Assembly: GCA_027442615.1 (NCBI GenBank)
Contig: DAIBBI010000033.1
Location: 34,191 to 98,190, forward strand
DNA from: JAJZRV01 sp027442615
GTDB lineage: Bacteria > Pseudomonadota > Gammaproteobacteria > Burkholderiales > Ferrovaceae
Direction of reading: 5' to 3'
DNA length: 64,000 bases
Part shown: positions 9,560 to 18,081 of the stretch, one piece after another
How positions within the stretch are numbered: position 1 is the stretch's first letter
Layout of the letters: each line of letters starts with the position of its first letter
The notes under the pieces: model-generated
The model's database searches: none
Told to the model about the DNA's origin: nothing
The model's input: only the letters and a program-made list of their open reading frames with translations
Position numbers and translations under genes: made by a program

Positions 9560-10752
9560 CAGCAGACCACTCGCGCAAATTTGCGCTTGCCCACCTGTAG
9601 TACGCCGGTCACGCCTGCTTTGAGACAGAGTGCCTTGTCCGATACGCGCTCTCCGTCGAACTTCACCCCCCCCGCCTCAATCATGCGCAAGGCTTCCGAC
9701 GTGCTGGCCGTCAGCCCCGATTGCTTCAACACCTGGGCGATGGGCAGTCCCGCGGCACCCACTGCGAGGGCAATTTCCGGAATGTCTTCGGGGATGGCAT
9801 TGCCGCGAAAACGCGCTTCAAAATCGGCCAGCGCTTCCCGTGCGGCAGGGGCCCCATGAAAGCGCGTGACGATTTCCTGGGCCAACCGGACCTTGACGTC
9901 GCGCGGGTTGCGTCCCTCATCCACCTCACGCTTCCAGAGCGCCAGCGTATCCAGCGACTCGAAGGACAGCAGTTCCAGATAGCGCCACATGAGGGTGTCC
10001 GAAATGGACATGAGCTTGCCAAACTGGTCCCTGGGCGCCTCGTTGATACCGATGAAGTTGTTCATGGACTTGGACATCTTGTTGATGCCGTCGGTCCCTT
10101 CCAGAAGCGGCATCGTCAAAATGCACTGCGGGGTCTGACCGTAATGTTTTTGAAGCTCGCGCCCCATCAACAGGTTGAACTTCTGGTCGGTCCCCCCCAG
10201 TTCGAGGTCGGCCTTGAGGGCCACGGAATCGTAGCCCTGCACCAGTGGGTAGAGAAATTCATGCAAGGCAATGGGTTGCAGTGCCTTGTAGCGTTTGGAA
10301 AAGTCATCCCGCTCCAGCATGCGGGCCACGGTATGGGTGGACGCAAGCCTGATCATGCCCGCCGCCCCCAAAGGGTGCATCCAGGTGGAGTTGAAGGCGA
10401 TGGTGGTGCGCACGGGGTCCAGAATCCTGAACACCTGTTCCTGATAGGTGGCCGCGTTGGCGGCAATTTGCTCCGGCGTGAGCGGCGGACGCGTGGCATT
10501 GCGCCCGGTGGGATCGCCGATCAGGCCCGTGAAGTCGCCGATCAGAAAAGTGATGTCGTGGCCCAGATCTTGCAGCGTCTTCAGCTTGTTGATGAGAACG
10601 GTATGCCCCAGATGCAAGTCGGGTGCGGTGGGGTCAAACCCCGCCTTGACCCGCAGGGGTTGCCCCTTTTGCAGGCGTTCGACCAGTTCAGATTCCGGCA
10701 GGATTTCATCGGTGCCGCGTTTGATTTCGTTGAAGGCCTTATCGAAACTCAT
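9556..10752 (-). CDS. tyrS: Tyrosyl-tRNA synthetase
   Basis: Class I aminoacyl-tRNA synthetase charging tRNA-Tyr. The 398-residue protein shows the ATP-binding signature HLGH at residues 47-50 (PDLHLGHTV) and KMSKS at 225-229. A C-terminal S4 RNA-binding domain (about 335-398) ends with LQVGKRKFARV. The HLGH/KMSKS combination and length point to the TyrZ-like subclass. The start at 10752 is followed by the usual MSFDKAFNEIKRGTDEI. It heads a run of minus-strand genes and is divergent from the M23 peptidase gene. Confidence 0.97.
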   Translation of the reverse strand: MSFDKAFNEIKRGTDEILPESELVERLQKGQPLRVKAGFDPTAPDLHLGHTVLINKLKTLQDLGHDITFLIGDFTGLIGDPTGRNATRPPLTPEQIAANAATYQEQVFRILDPVRTTIAFNSTWMHPLGAAGMIRLASTHTVARMLERDDFSKRYKALQPIALHEFLYPLVQGYDSVALKADLELGGTDQKFNLLMGRELQKHYGQTPQCILTMPLLEGTDGINKMSKSMNNFIGINEAPRDQFGKLMSISDTLMWRYLELLSFESLDTLALWKREVDEGRNPRDVKVRLAQEIVTRFHGAPAAREALADFEARFRGNAIPEDIPEIALAVGAAGLPIAQVLKQSGLTASTSEALRMIEAGGVKFDGERVSDKALCLKAGVTGVLQVGKRKFARVVCC

Positions 10753-10814
10753 CGCGCCGATCCTTGATAAAAAAAGCGGAAAATTTTTCTTACACCTTGA
10801 TATTGCATGGGAAT

Positions 10815-10843
10815 TTGTGATGAACCCTGGTTTCTGCTAGACT
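10815..10843 (+). promoter_or_regulatory. Sigma70-type promoter of the M23 peptidase gene
   Basis: TTGTGA at 10815-10820 and TAGACT at 10838-10843 are separated by 17 bases, and the -10 carries a TGn extension. The predicted transcription start is about 10850, essentially at the annotated ATG at 10851, so the message would be leaderless unless translation starts further in. Confidence 0.5.
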
Positions 10844-10850
10844 CGACGCG

Positions 10851-12194
10851 ATGAAATACATCAAAATTTGCGCCCAAGCGCTTAATCGTTGGATTTTAAC
10901 GCAAAAATCATCCGTGAAGGCCTCTGATTCCCGTCTGAGCGGGATGGTGGCCACCGTGTTGATGATGGTGTTCGGCATCGCCACAGCCTTCGGCATCACC
11001 CCGGGCACTTCAACCCGGCAGGTACCCATCAGTCCGGTCATCGAGGACATCACCCAGGCCAGCATGACGCCTGTGGCCACCCCCGGCATCTACTCGCAGC
11101 AAGAACAGGTGCATAGCGGCGACACCCTGGCAGCCCTGCTGTTTCGCATGGGTGTGGACGATCAGCCCGCCCTCGAGTTCATCCGGACCAACCCCGTGGC
11201 GCGCAGCATCTACCAGCAGATGTCGCCAGGCAAGCCCATCCGCATCCAGCGACGCGCCAATGGTGACCTCATCACCCTGCGCTTTCCCCGTTCTGAAAAC
11301 AAAACCCTGGTCATTGAACGCGTGGGCGAACAGTTTCAGGCTTCCGAAGTGGCCGTGGGCAGCATCCGCCGGGTAGTCCAGGCCGCCGCCACCATCCAGA
11401 GCTCGCTCTTTGCCGCAGCAGATAACGCCGGCATTCCCGATAGCGTCACCCATCAGTTGAGCCGCCTGTTTTCCACGGACGTGGATTTCCGCAATGACTT
11501 GCGTACAGGGGACACCTTCTCCGTCATCTACGAAGCCACTCAGGACGACTTCGACCAGGTCAAGGCCGGCCGCATTCTTGCCGCCGAATTCGTCAACAGG
11601 GGCGTGGTCACACGCCGCGTATTCTTCGACGGCCCGGACGGTGGCGACTACTACACACCGGATGGCAAGGGCGCGCGCGCCTCCTTCCTGCGTTCTCCAA
11701 TCGAGTTTTCACGGGTCACCTCGGGCTTCAAAGCGGAGCGTTTCCACCCCATCCTCAAGACCTGGCGGGCACACCAGGGCATTGACCTCGGGGCTCCCAC
11801 GGGGACACCGGTGGTTTCCGTGGCAAACGCCACTGTGGCCTTTGCGGGATGGCGCAACGGTTACGGCAATGTCATCGAACTGCGCCACGCCAACGGCATC
11901 AACACGGTCTATGGCCACCTATCTGCCTTTGCCAACGGGCTGCGCACCGGTGCGCACATCCGCCAGGGCGAGGTGATCGGCTATGTGGGCATGACGGGGC
12001 TCGCCACCGGGCCGCACCTGCACTACGAATTCAAGATCGGCGGCATCCAGCATGACCCCCAGGGACCCGATGTTCCCCGTTATGCCAGCGCCAGCCTGAC
12101 AGGGCGTGCCAAATCCCAGTTCCTGTCGGCCACCTCTCCCCTGATTACGGAACTCGACGCCATTCGTGGCAGCCCACTCGCCAAGTTTGAATAG
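10851..12194 (+). CDS. M23 family peptidoglycan endopeptidase (MepM-like)
   Basis: Likely periplasmic, membrane-anchored zinc endopeptidase that cleaves peptide cross-links in peptidoglycan. It has 447 residues: an N-terminal hydrophobic anchor (about 31-47), an OapA/LysM-like region (YSQQEQVHSGDTLAALLFRM), and a C-terminal M23 domain. The zinc ligands are visible: H308 and D312 in HQGIDLG, and the HLH pair in GPHLHYEF. The segments GNVIELRHANGINTVYGHLS and GYVGMTGLATGPHLHYEFK are typical of the active MepM group. anmK follows after three bases, pairing wall cleavage with muropeptide recycling. The first ATG is uncertain because the promoter predicts almost no leader; an internal ATG at 10945 would truncate the anchor. 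Confidence 0.93.
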   Translation: MKYIKICAQALNRWILTQKSSVKASDSRLSGMVATVLMMVFGIATAFGITPGTSTRQVPISPVIEDITQASMTPVATPGIYSQQEQVHSGDTLAALLFRMGVDDQPALEFIRTNPVARSIYQQMSPGKPIRIQRRANGDLITLRFPRSENKTLVIERVGEQFQASEVAVGSIRRVVQAAATIQSSLFAAADNAGIPDSVTHQLSRLFSTDVDFRNDLRTGDTFSVIYEATQDDFDQVKAGRILAAEFVNRGVVTRRVFFDGPDGGDYYTPDGKGARASFLRSPIEFSRVTSGFKAERFHPILKTWRAHQGIDLGAPTGTPVVSVANATVAFAGWRNGYGNVIELRHANGINTVYGHLSAFANGLRTGAHIRQGEVIGYVGMTGLATGPHLHYEFKIGGIQHDPQGPDVPRYASASLTGRAKSQFLSATSPLITELDAIRGSPLAKFE

Positions 12195-12197
12195 CGC

Positions 12198-13301
12198 ATG
12201 AGCGAGGCACATTATGTGGGCCTCATGTCTGGCACCAGCCTGGACGGCATCGATGCCGTTGCCGTTTCGTTTTCTGGCGACGGCCCCAGCGTGCTGGCAC
12301 ATGTCACCCACGATTTCCCGGCAGCATTGCGTGCCACGCTGCTGGAGCTCAATACGCCCCAGGGACAGAACGAACTGGAGCGGGCAGCCCTGACCGGCGT
12401 GGCCCTGGCCCGCTGTTACGCGGCAGCCACCCATCAGGTCCTCAAGCAGGCCGGACTGCTGCCCCCGCAGGTGCGGGCCATCGGCTGTCACGGTCAAACC
12501 GTGCGCCACCGCCCCGATCAGGGATTTACGCTGCAGTTGGGCAACGGGGCATTGCTGGCCGAGCTGACGGGCATCACCGTGGTGACGGATTTTCGTTCGC
12601 GCGACATAGCGGCGGGTGGACAGGGCGCCCCGCTGGTTCCCGCCTTCCACGATGCCATTTTTCGCTCCCCCCACCACTCGCGCATCATCCTCAATCTGGG
12701 CGGCATCGCCAATCTGACCGTGCTTCATCCCGGACGGGAGACGCGTGGTTATGACTGTGGTCCGGCCAATGTGCTGATGGACGGTTGGGTGGAGCGGCAT
12801 CTGGGGCAGCCCTACGATCGCGATGGCTTGTGGGGCCGTTCCGGAACCGTCTCCATGGTGCTATTGCAGGCCTTGCTGAAACACCCCTTTTTTCAGCGCA
12901 AGCCTCCCAAAAGCACGGGGCGCGATGAGTTTCATCTGCCCTGGCTTGAGGGTGTGCTGGATCAACGGCCTGTCCTTGCATCGCAGGATGTCCAGGCCAC
13001 GCTGGTGGCCCTGACGGCGCACAGCGTGGCCCAATGCATTGCGGCAGAAGCCGCGGATGGCATGGAATTGTATTGCTGCGGCGGTGGCGCCAGAAATCCT
13101 GCGCTCGTGGAACTACTCCGGAGCTTGCTGCCCAATGCCTCGGTGCGCCTGACAGACGATCTGGGGGTGCCTGCCATGCAGGTGGAGGCGACGGCCTTTG
13201 CGTGGCTTGCTCGCGAACTGCTGCAGGGACGCCATGCCAACCTGCCCGCCGTCACGGGCGCGCATGGCCGCGTGCCGCTGGGTGCCATTTACCCCGCGTA
13301 A
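12198..13301 (+). CDS. anmK: Anhydro-N-acetylmuramic acid kinase
   Basis: Phosphorylates and hydrolyses 1,6-anhydro-MurNAc to MurNAc-6-phosphate in cell-wall recycling. The 367-residue product has the N-terminal phosphate loop VGLMSGTSLDGIDAV, the catalytic-region block QGAPLVPAFHD, and LNLGGIANLTVL and GYDCGPANVLMDGW segments, all characteristic of AnmK. It begins three bases after the M23 peptidase and probably shares its transcript. The argB gene converges on it from the other strand, with only ten bases between the stops. Confidence 0.97.
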   Translation: MSEAHYVGLMSGTSLDGIDAVAVSFSGDGPSVLAHVTHDFPAALRATLLELNTPQGQNELERAALTGVALARCYAAATHQVLKQAGLLPPQVRAIGCHGQTVRHRPDQGFTLQLGNGALLAELTGITVVTDFRSRDIAAGGQGAPLVPAFHDAIFRSPHHSRIILNLGGIANLTVLHPGRETRGYDCGPANVLMDGWVERHLGQPYDRDGLWGRSGTVSMVLLQALLKHPFFQRKPPKSTGRDEFHLPWLEGVLDQRPVLASQDVQATLVALTAHSVAQCIAAEAADGMELYCCGGGARNPALVELLRSLLPNASVRLTDDLGVPAMQVEATAFAWLARELLQGRHANLPAVTGAHGRVPLGAIYPA

Positions 13302-13311
13302 ACGCAATACG

Positions 13312-14223
13312 TCAGGCCGCGCCAGTGCCGCGGTTGGCGGAAGCACCGCGGATCAGGGTACCGATGCCTTCGTCCGTCAGCACTTCCAGCAGCAAGGCAT
13401 GGGGTACCCGGCCATCGATGATATGTGCGGTCTTGACGCCGTTCTGCACGGCATCCAGGGCGCAATCCACTTTGGGGAGCATGCCGCCGAAAATGGTGCC
13501 GTCCTTTGTCAGCGCCTGGACCTTTGCAGCGGTGAGTCCGGTCAGCACTTTGCCTTCCTTGTCCAGCACGCCCGTGGTGTTGGTCAATAACAGCAGCTTC
13601 TCGGCCTGCAGCGTCACCGCCAGCTTGCCGGCAACGAGGTCGGCGTTGATGTTGTAGGCTTCACCTGCTTCTCCCACGCCCAGGGGAGCAATGACGGGAA
13701 TGAAATTCTGGTTGCACAGCAAGTTGACGATACCCGGGTCAATGCTCACCACTTCTCCAACCTGGCCGATATCAATGGCCTCCTCCGACTGGTCGGGAAT
13801 GCGCAACATGAGCTTGCGTGCATGAATGAAGTTGCCATCCTTGCCGGTCAGTCCCACGGCATTGCCGCCAGCGCGGTTGATCAGGGTCACGATATCCTGA
13901 TTGACGAGCCCGCCCAGGACCATCTCCACCACGTCGAGGGTCTCCTCATCCGTCACGCGCATGCCCTGGATGAACTCGCTTTGCTTGCCCACGCGCTTGA
14001 GCAGTTCACCAATTTGCGGGCCGCCGCCATGCACCACCACGGGATTCATCCCCACGAGCTTGAGTAGCACCACATCACGCGCAAACCCTTCCTGTAGCGC
14101 CACGTCAGTCATGGCGTTACCGCCGTATTTGATGACGATGGTCTTGCCGTGAAAACGCTGGATATAAGGCAACGCCTCGATCAGGACGGCGCTTTTGTGC
14201 TCGGGGGAAATGGCTTGGGTCAT
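13312..14223 (-). CDS. argB: Acetylglutamate kinase
   Basis: Second step of arginine biosynthesis: phosphorylates N-acetylglutamate. The 303-residue protein has the amino-acid-kinase fold with IVIKYGGNAMTD near the N-terminus, VVHGGGPQIGELLKRVG for substrate binding and NINADLVAGKLAVTLQAEKL further on. A short N-terminal helix (about residues 1-20) is of the kind linked to hexameric arginine-inhibited enzymes. The next enzyme of the pathway, ArgC, is encoded separately at about 30.7 kb. Confidence 0.97.
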   Translation of the reverse strand: MTQAISPEHKSAVLIEALPYIQRFHGKTIVIKYGGNAMTDVALQEGFARDVVLLKLVGMNPVVVHGGGPQIGELLKRVGKQSEFIQGMRVTDEETLDVVEMVLGGLVNQDIVTLINRAGGNAVGLTGKDGNFIHARKLMLRIPDQSEEAIDIGQVGEVVSIDPGIVNLLCNQNFIPVIAPLGVGEAGEAYNINADLVAGKLAVTLQAEKLLLLTNTTGVLDKEGKVLTGLTAAKVQALTKDGTIFGGMLPKVDCALDAVQNGVKTAHIIDGRVPHALLLEVLTDEGIGTLIRGASANRGTGAA

Positions 14224-14267
14224 GGAAGGCTCCGGAAATTTCGCGCCATTTTATGCGAAAACCGCCT

Positions 14268-14894
14268 TCAAACCCAGTACACCGTGCGGGTCATGACTTT
14301 GGAGGATAGGGCCATGGCCCATTTGATGGGAGGCATGAACTCCGCCGCCCCCAGGGACTGGGCGAGTTCAGCGTGTCCCGCCTCATCCGTTTTCATCTGT
14401 TCGATCACTGCGCGTGTGCGGGCGTCGGTTGCAGGAATGCGGTCCAGGTGATGCGCAAGATGCCCTTCCACCTGGCGTTCGGTTTCCTTCAGAAAGGCCA
14501 GGTTCCAGCGGTCACCCGCCACTCCAGCCAGAACGCCAAGCGCAAAGGAGCCTGCATACCACAGGGGATTGAGATAGCTCACGCGCCCCCCCAGTTCGGC
14601 GATGCGCTCCTCGCACCAGGCCAGATGGTCTTCCTCTTCCTGGGCCGCCCCCCGCAGCGCCTCGCGATTGGCAGAAATGCGCGCGGTCAGGGCCTGGCCC
14701 TGGTAGAGCGCCTGGGCGCAGACCTCGCCGGTGTGGTTGATGCGCATCAGGCGCGCCACATGGTCCTTTTCAGAGGGCGAGAGTGCGACTTCCGGTACGG
14801 TGCGTGCAGGCGAGGGACGGGATTCGCGCGCGGGGGCCGCGAGGGTGCGCAAGGCGCGATCAAATCCGATGATGAGTTCGTCGAGTGTGAGCAT
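14268..14894 (-). CDS. coq7: Ubiquinone biosynthesis monooxygenase Coq7
   Basis: Di-iron hydroxylase carrying out the last ring hydroxylation in ubiquinone synthesis. It has 208 residues. Carboxylate-bridged iron ligands lie in the repeated helices: NHTGEVCAQALYQGQ, EEEDHLAWCEERI and MKTDEAGHAELAQSLGA. The N-terminus (LDELIIGFDRALRTL) is typical of betaproteobacterial Coq7. Its presence indicates an aerobic, ubiquinone-using organism. The porin1 terminator sits immediately upstream, so coq7 probably has its own promoter, possibly shared with argB downstream. Confidence 0.95.
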   Translation of the reverse strand: MLTLDELIIGFDRALRTLAAPARESRPSPARTVPEVALSPSEKDHVARLMRINHTGEVCAQALYQGQALTARISANREALRGAAQEEEDHLAWCEERIAELGGRVSYLNPLWYAGSFALGVLAGVAGDRWNLAFLKETERQVEGHLAHHLDRIPATDARTRAVIEQMKTDEAGHAELAQSLGAAEFMPPIKWAMALSSKVMTRTVYWV

Positions 14895-14914
14895 GGGTTG
14901 AGCCTACCACAAAA

Positions 14915-14938
14915 AAACCGCCCCCGAAGGGGCGGTTT
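14915..14938 (-). terminator. Intrinsic terminator of porin 1
   Basis: On the minus strand a perfect ten-base-pair stem (AAACCGCCCC/GGGGCGGTTT) closes a TTCG tetraloop and is followed by a run of seven T in the DNA. It lies about 50 bases after the porin stop codon and just before the coq7 start. Confidence 0.93.
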
Positions 14939-14988
14939 CAAGGTCCTGCCTGTCAAGCCCGAATCCCGCGCGTGGCGGGACAAGGGGT

Positions 14989-16335
14989 TTAGAAGCGGTG
15001 ACGCACACCCACCATGGTGGTGGTGTTCTGATTTGCTGCAGGGTTGGTTGCCGTTGCGCCCAGATTGTAGAACGAAGCCACGCCACCCGTGACGTTCTGG
15101 TCGGAAATACCGGCATACACGTCGGTCCGCTTGGACAGATGGTAATCCAGCACCAGGCCATAGGACTGCACGAAACCAGCGCAGCGGGTCAGGTTGGTGC
15201 CAGTACCGGCAACGCATCCGCCACCCGCGCTACCCGTGTAGTCGGAGTTGCGGGCATTATAGGCTGCAACCATCACGTCCAGCGCTGAAGTGGCCTGCCA
15301 CTTGGCGCCCATGAACAACAGGTTGGTGACCTTGTTGCTGGCGTTGTAGGCGGTGGAGTTGACCGCGCCGTACTGGCCCGTCTGGTAGGTGCCGGGAGGC
15401 ATGCCTCCGGCAAACGCCAGCGTGGGGTCGGAAGGCGCCATGTACACGATATGTTCCGCGCCGCCCGAGAAGGTGACGGTGTTCATGGTGTACTTCATGT
15501 TCAGACCAGCCGCCTTGTTATCCGCAACGACTGCAAGCATGGAGTTGCTGGCCGTGGGATTCGAGGTGTTGGGGAAAGTACCCACGCCATCTTTCTTGAA
15601 GCTGACAAAACCATCCACGGAGTAGTTGCCCACATCGGTACCCAGGGCAAACTGACCCGCGGAGTTGGCCGTCGTGCTGCCGGCAATGCCGCCAAACTGG
15701 TACATGGCACCCACGCGCACGCCGCCGAACTTGCCTTCGTACTTGATGGAGTTGTCAAGGCGCGCATCTTCCGTCCAGCCGCCACCGCCGTAGCTGCCGT
15801 AGAACCCGACCAGCGAGAAGGCGTAGGAACCACCCAACGGATCATATTTGACGATCTGGTCGAGCGAGGAGCTGTACTGGCGACCGAAGGACAGGGTGCC
15901 GTACTGCTTGGAGGCCAGATACAGAACGCTACGCTGGTTGAACAGCTGACCGGCGCGGGAACTGTCGCCACCGGTGCTGGTCTTGAAATTGCCCGTGGTC
16001 AGGCCGCTGATGCCGTCGGTAATCGCGCCCGTGTTGGGGTTGATACCCGCTTCCAGAATGAATCCTGCCTTCAGGTCACCATTGATGTCTTCACTGCCCT
16101 TGAAGCCCAGCACGGACTGGCTCATGCCGTTGGGGGCCAGGGTCGTGACCGACTTGCCGCCGTTGTTGGTCACGTAGATCTGGGTCGGAACACCTGCAGG
16201 CATGGAAGCGTTGGAGTTTGCGCCAGAAGTCAGATTGGCAATACCCATGTCGATAATGCCATAAAGGGACACATCCGCCTGCGCTGCGCCAGCCACTGCG
16301 CTAAGCGCTGCCGCCGCGAGTAACGATTTTTTCAT
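14989..16335 (-). CDS. Gram-negative porin (16-strand, Neisserial/Burkholderial type), porin 1
   Basis: Trimeric outer-membrane general porin. The start at 16335 follows a GGAG ribosome binding site and gives MKKSLLAAAALSAVAGAAQA, a clean signal peptide cleaved before DVSLYGIIDMGI. Further upstream starts lack support. The 448-residue precursor carries porin landmarks: FKGSEDINGDLKAGFILEAG, LSFGRQYSSSLDQIV and DYHLSKRTDVYAGISDQ. It ends in phenylalanine (GVRHRF). A second porin lies upstream in the same direction; each has its own terminator. The two are clearly paralogues but differ greatly in loop regions. Confidence 0.96.
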   Translation of the reverse strand: MKKSLLAAAALSAVAGAAQADVSLYGIIDMGIANLTSGANSNASMPAGVPTQIYVTNNGGKSVTTLAPNGMSQSVLGFKGSEDINGDLKAGFILEAGINPNTGAITDGISGLTTGNFKTSTGGDSSRAGQLFNQRSVLYLASKQYGTLSFGRQYSSSLDQIVKYDPLGGSYAFSLVGFYGSYGGGGWTEDARLDNSIKYEGKFGGVRVGAMYQFGGIAGSTTANSAGQFALGTDVGNYSVDGFVSFKKDGVGTFPNTSNPTASNSMLAVVADNKAAGLNMKYTMNTVTFSGGAEHIVYMAPSDPTLAFAGGMPPGTYQTGQYGAVNSTAYNASNKVTNLLFMGAKWQATSALDVMVAAYNARNSDYTGSAGGGCVAGTGTNLTRCAGFVQSYGLVLDYHLSKRTDVYAGISDQNVTGGVASFYNLGATATNPAANQNTTTMVGVRHRF

Positions 16336-16472
16336 TGGGAACACTCCATGTGTTTGTTTGATTTTGGTCTTTCCAGACATTTCCGCTGGGTTTGCAGACA
16401 TCCAGAGAACTTCCTGTCGGGACATCAGCTTGAAGCAACCCATGAAGAGCGCATCAAGCTTGTGCAGCCAAT

Positions 16473-16502
16473 ATTACACATTTCTTACGGTGTTCTTTCC
16501 AA
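16473..16502 (-). promoter_or_regulatory. Candidate promoter of porin 1
   Basis: On the minus strand TTGGAA (16497-16502) and TGTAAT (16473-16478) are separated by 18 bases. This would give a porin 1 leader of about 130 bases, long for a structural gene. I see no recognisable regulator site. The call is tentative because the -35 is imperfect. Confidence 0.35.
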
Positions 16503-16555
16503 ATCTTCGAATCACATATGGCACTTCGGGGATTTTGTCGTATTTTTGCAACAAA

Positions 16556-16579
16556 AAAGCCACCCCGAAGGGTGGCTTT
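16556..16579 (-). terminator. Intrinsic terminator of porin 2
   Basis: The minus strand forms a ten-base-pair stem (AAAGCCACCC/GGGTGGCTTT) with a TTCG loop and a T-run. It lies 40 bases after the porin 2 stop and is built exactly like the porin 1 terminator. Confidence 0.93.
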
Positions 16580-16619
16580 TGCAGGGCCGAGAATTCCAGC
16601 CCAACCGCATCAGAGAGTC

Positions 16620-17924
16620 CTAGAAGCGGTGGACGATGCCGACGCCGTAGGTATCGTAGCTCTGGACGGAACCGCCAGCAAACAGACCGGACTTGATGTC
16701 ATGCATCAATCCCGCATAGAGATTGGTGCGCTTGCTCAGGTCGTAATCCGCCAGCAGGGAGTAGTAACGGTCCGAGCCGGACATCTGTGGCTTTGCTGCA
16801 ACGGCTGCCCCAGTAAATGCCTGGGTATTGAAATTGCCGGTGGGCACGGTCACGTTGTAGAAGGCTGCCGACAGCTTGGCGGCCGAGGTGAGCTGGTAAT
16901 TGCCGCCCAACCAGAACACGTTGTAGGTCTTGGTTCCCACGAAGTCGTTGCTGGCACTGGAGGTGGGATTGATGGTGTAACCGTAGATCTGCTGCATTGC
17001 GTTGTCCAGCGCAGGACTGCTGGGTGCTTTCCAGTTGATGCGCTGATAGCCCGCCTTCAGGGTCAGGGGGTCAATGATTTGGTAACGCAGCACCGCGGTA
17101 TACGAGTCGAGGTTCAGGAACTGCACGCCCACGGTGTTGGCCAGGGGATCGGAGCTGATGTTGGTGGAGTCCTTGGCCGACTGCGCGGACAATTCCACGC
17201 CAAAGCGGGAGGCTTCATAACCTACGCTGCCCTGTATCGTGGAACGGGCCGTCTGGTTGCCTGCCATGCCGCCGAAGCCATACAGCGCATTCACGCCGAA
17301 CGAGCCCCAGTTTTTGGAATACTTGACCGAGTTGTCCACGCGGGCGCTATCCGTGGCACCGCCGCCGCCGTAGAAACCGGAGAAGTTGATGGGTGAGAAC
17401 ATCTGGGCGTTGACGGGATCGTAGCCGCCACCGGTTGCCGTAATGATGTCCAGATTCAAGCTGTTTTGGCGACCAAAGGTCACCGCACCCAGATCCACGT
17501 TGGACAGACCCACGAAGGCATTACGGCCAAACAACTGACCATTCAAGCTGGTGTCTGCCACCATGCTGGTGGGCTTGCCAGGGGCACCAGCGCCAGCGAG
17601 ACCGGAGGTTGCGAGCATGCCGTTACCGAGGCTGAAAGCGGATTCCATCTGGAAAAATGCCTTGTTGCCATTGCCCAGATCTTCCGAACCCTTGATGCCC
17701 CAGCGGGTTTGCTTTTCACCACCGTTCATCATACCCAGCGCCGAACCCGTCTTGACGTAGGGACCGCCGGTGGGAACGGCGCCCGTCACGAAAGTGGGGC
17801 CAAAGTTGCCGGCATGGGTCAACTCGGCCACACCAAGGTCCAGAATACCGTACAGCGTCACGTCAGCTTGTGCAGAACCGGCCACTGCAGTAAGGGCAGC
17901 CAGTGCAAACAGGGATTTTTTCAT
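16620..17924 (-). CDS. Gram-negative porin, porin 2
   Basis: Second outer-membrane porin of the same family. The start at 17924 follows GGAG and opens with MKKSLFALAALTAVAGSAQA, cleaved before DVTLYGILDLGV. The 434-residue precursor includes RWGIKGSEDLGNGNKAFFQM, LGAVTFGRQNSLNLDIITA and DYDLSKRTNLYAGLMHD, and terminates in IVHRF with the required C-terminal Phe. It is a paralogue of porin 1, about 280 bases away, and is transcribed in the same direction. A glycine- and serine-rich middle part corresponds to surface loops. Confidence 0.96.
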   Translation of the reverse strand: MKKSLFALAALTAVAGSAQADVTLYGILDLGVAELTHAGNFGPTFVTGAVPTGGPYVKTGSALGMMNGGEKQTRWGIKGSEDLGNGNKAFFQMESAFSLGNGMLATSGLAGAGAPGKPTSMVADTSLNGQLFGRNAFVGLSNVDLGAVTFGRQNSLNLDIITATGGGYDPVNAQMFSPINFSGFYGGGGATDSARVDNSVKYSKNWGSFGVNALYGFGGMAGNQTARSTIQGSVGYEASRFGVELSAQSAKDSTNISSDPLANTVGVQFLNLDSYTAVLRYQIIDPLTLKAGYQRINWKAPSSPALDNAMQQIYGYTINPTSSASNDFVGTKTYNVFWLGGNYQLTSAAKLSAAFYNVTVPTGNFNTQAFTGAAVAAKPQMSGSDRYYSLLADYDLSKRTNLYAGLMHDIKSGLFAGGSVQSYDTYGVGIVHRF

Positions 17925-18081
17925 TCTAAAGTAGCTCCATAGTGTCATTCGATTGTGGTTCTTCAGCGAAACCCCGCTTTGCGAAGCTGCGCGACCTACC
18001 GAAGGCGATACTAAGGAGCGAATATGAAACTTTTGTTAAACCGGCATGACAGGAGGGGGAATCGCAAGGGCTTTGTCATTT

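Noticed and set aside
8129..9859. Open plus-strand frame of 576 codons antisense to the LplT-like and tyrS genes
   Set aside because: It has low-complexity Gln/His/Gly-rich composition, no recognisable domain, and runs opposite to two clear genes. It is a by-product of high-GC codon use.
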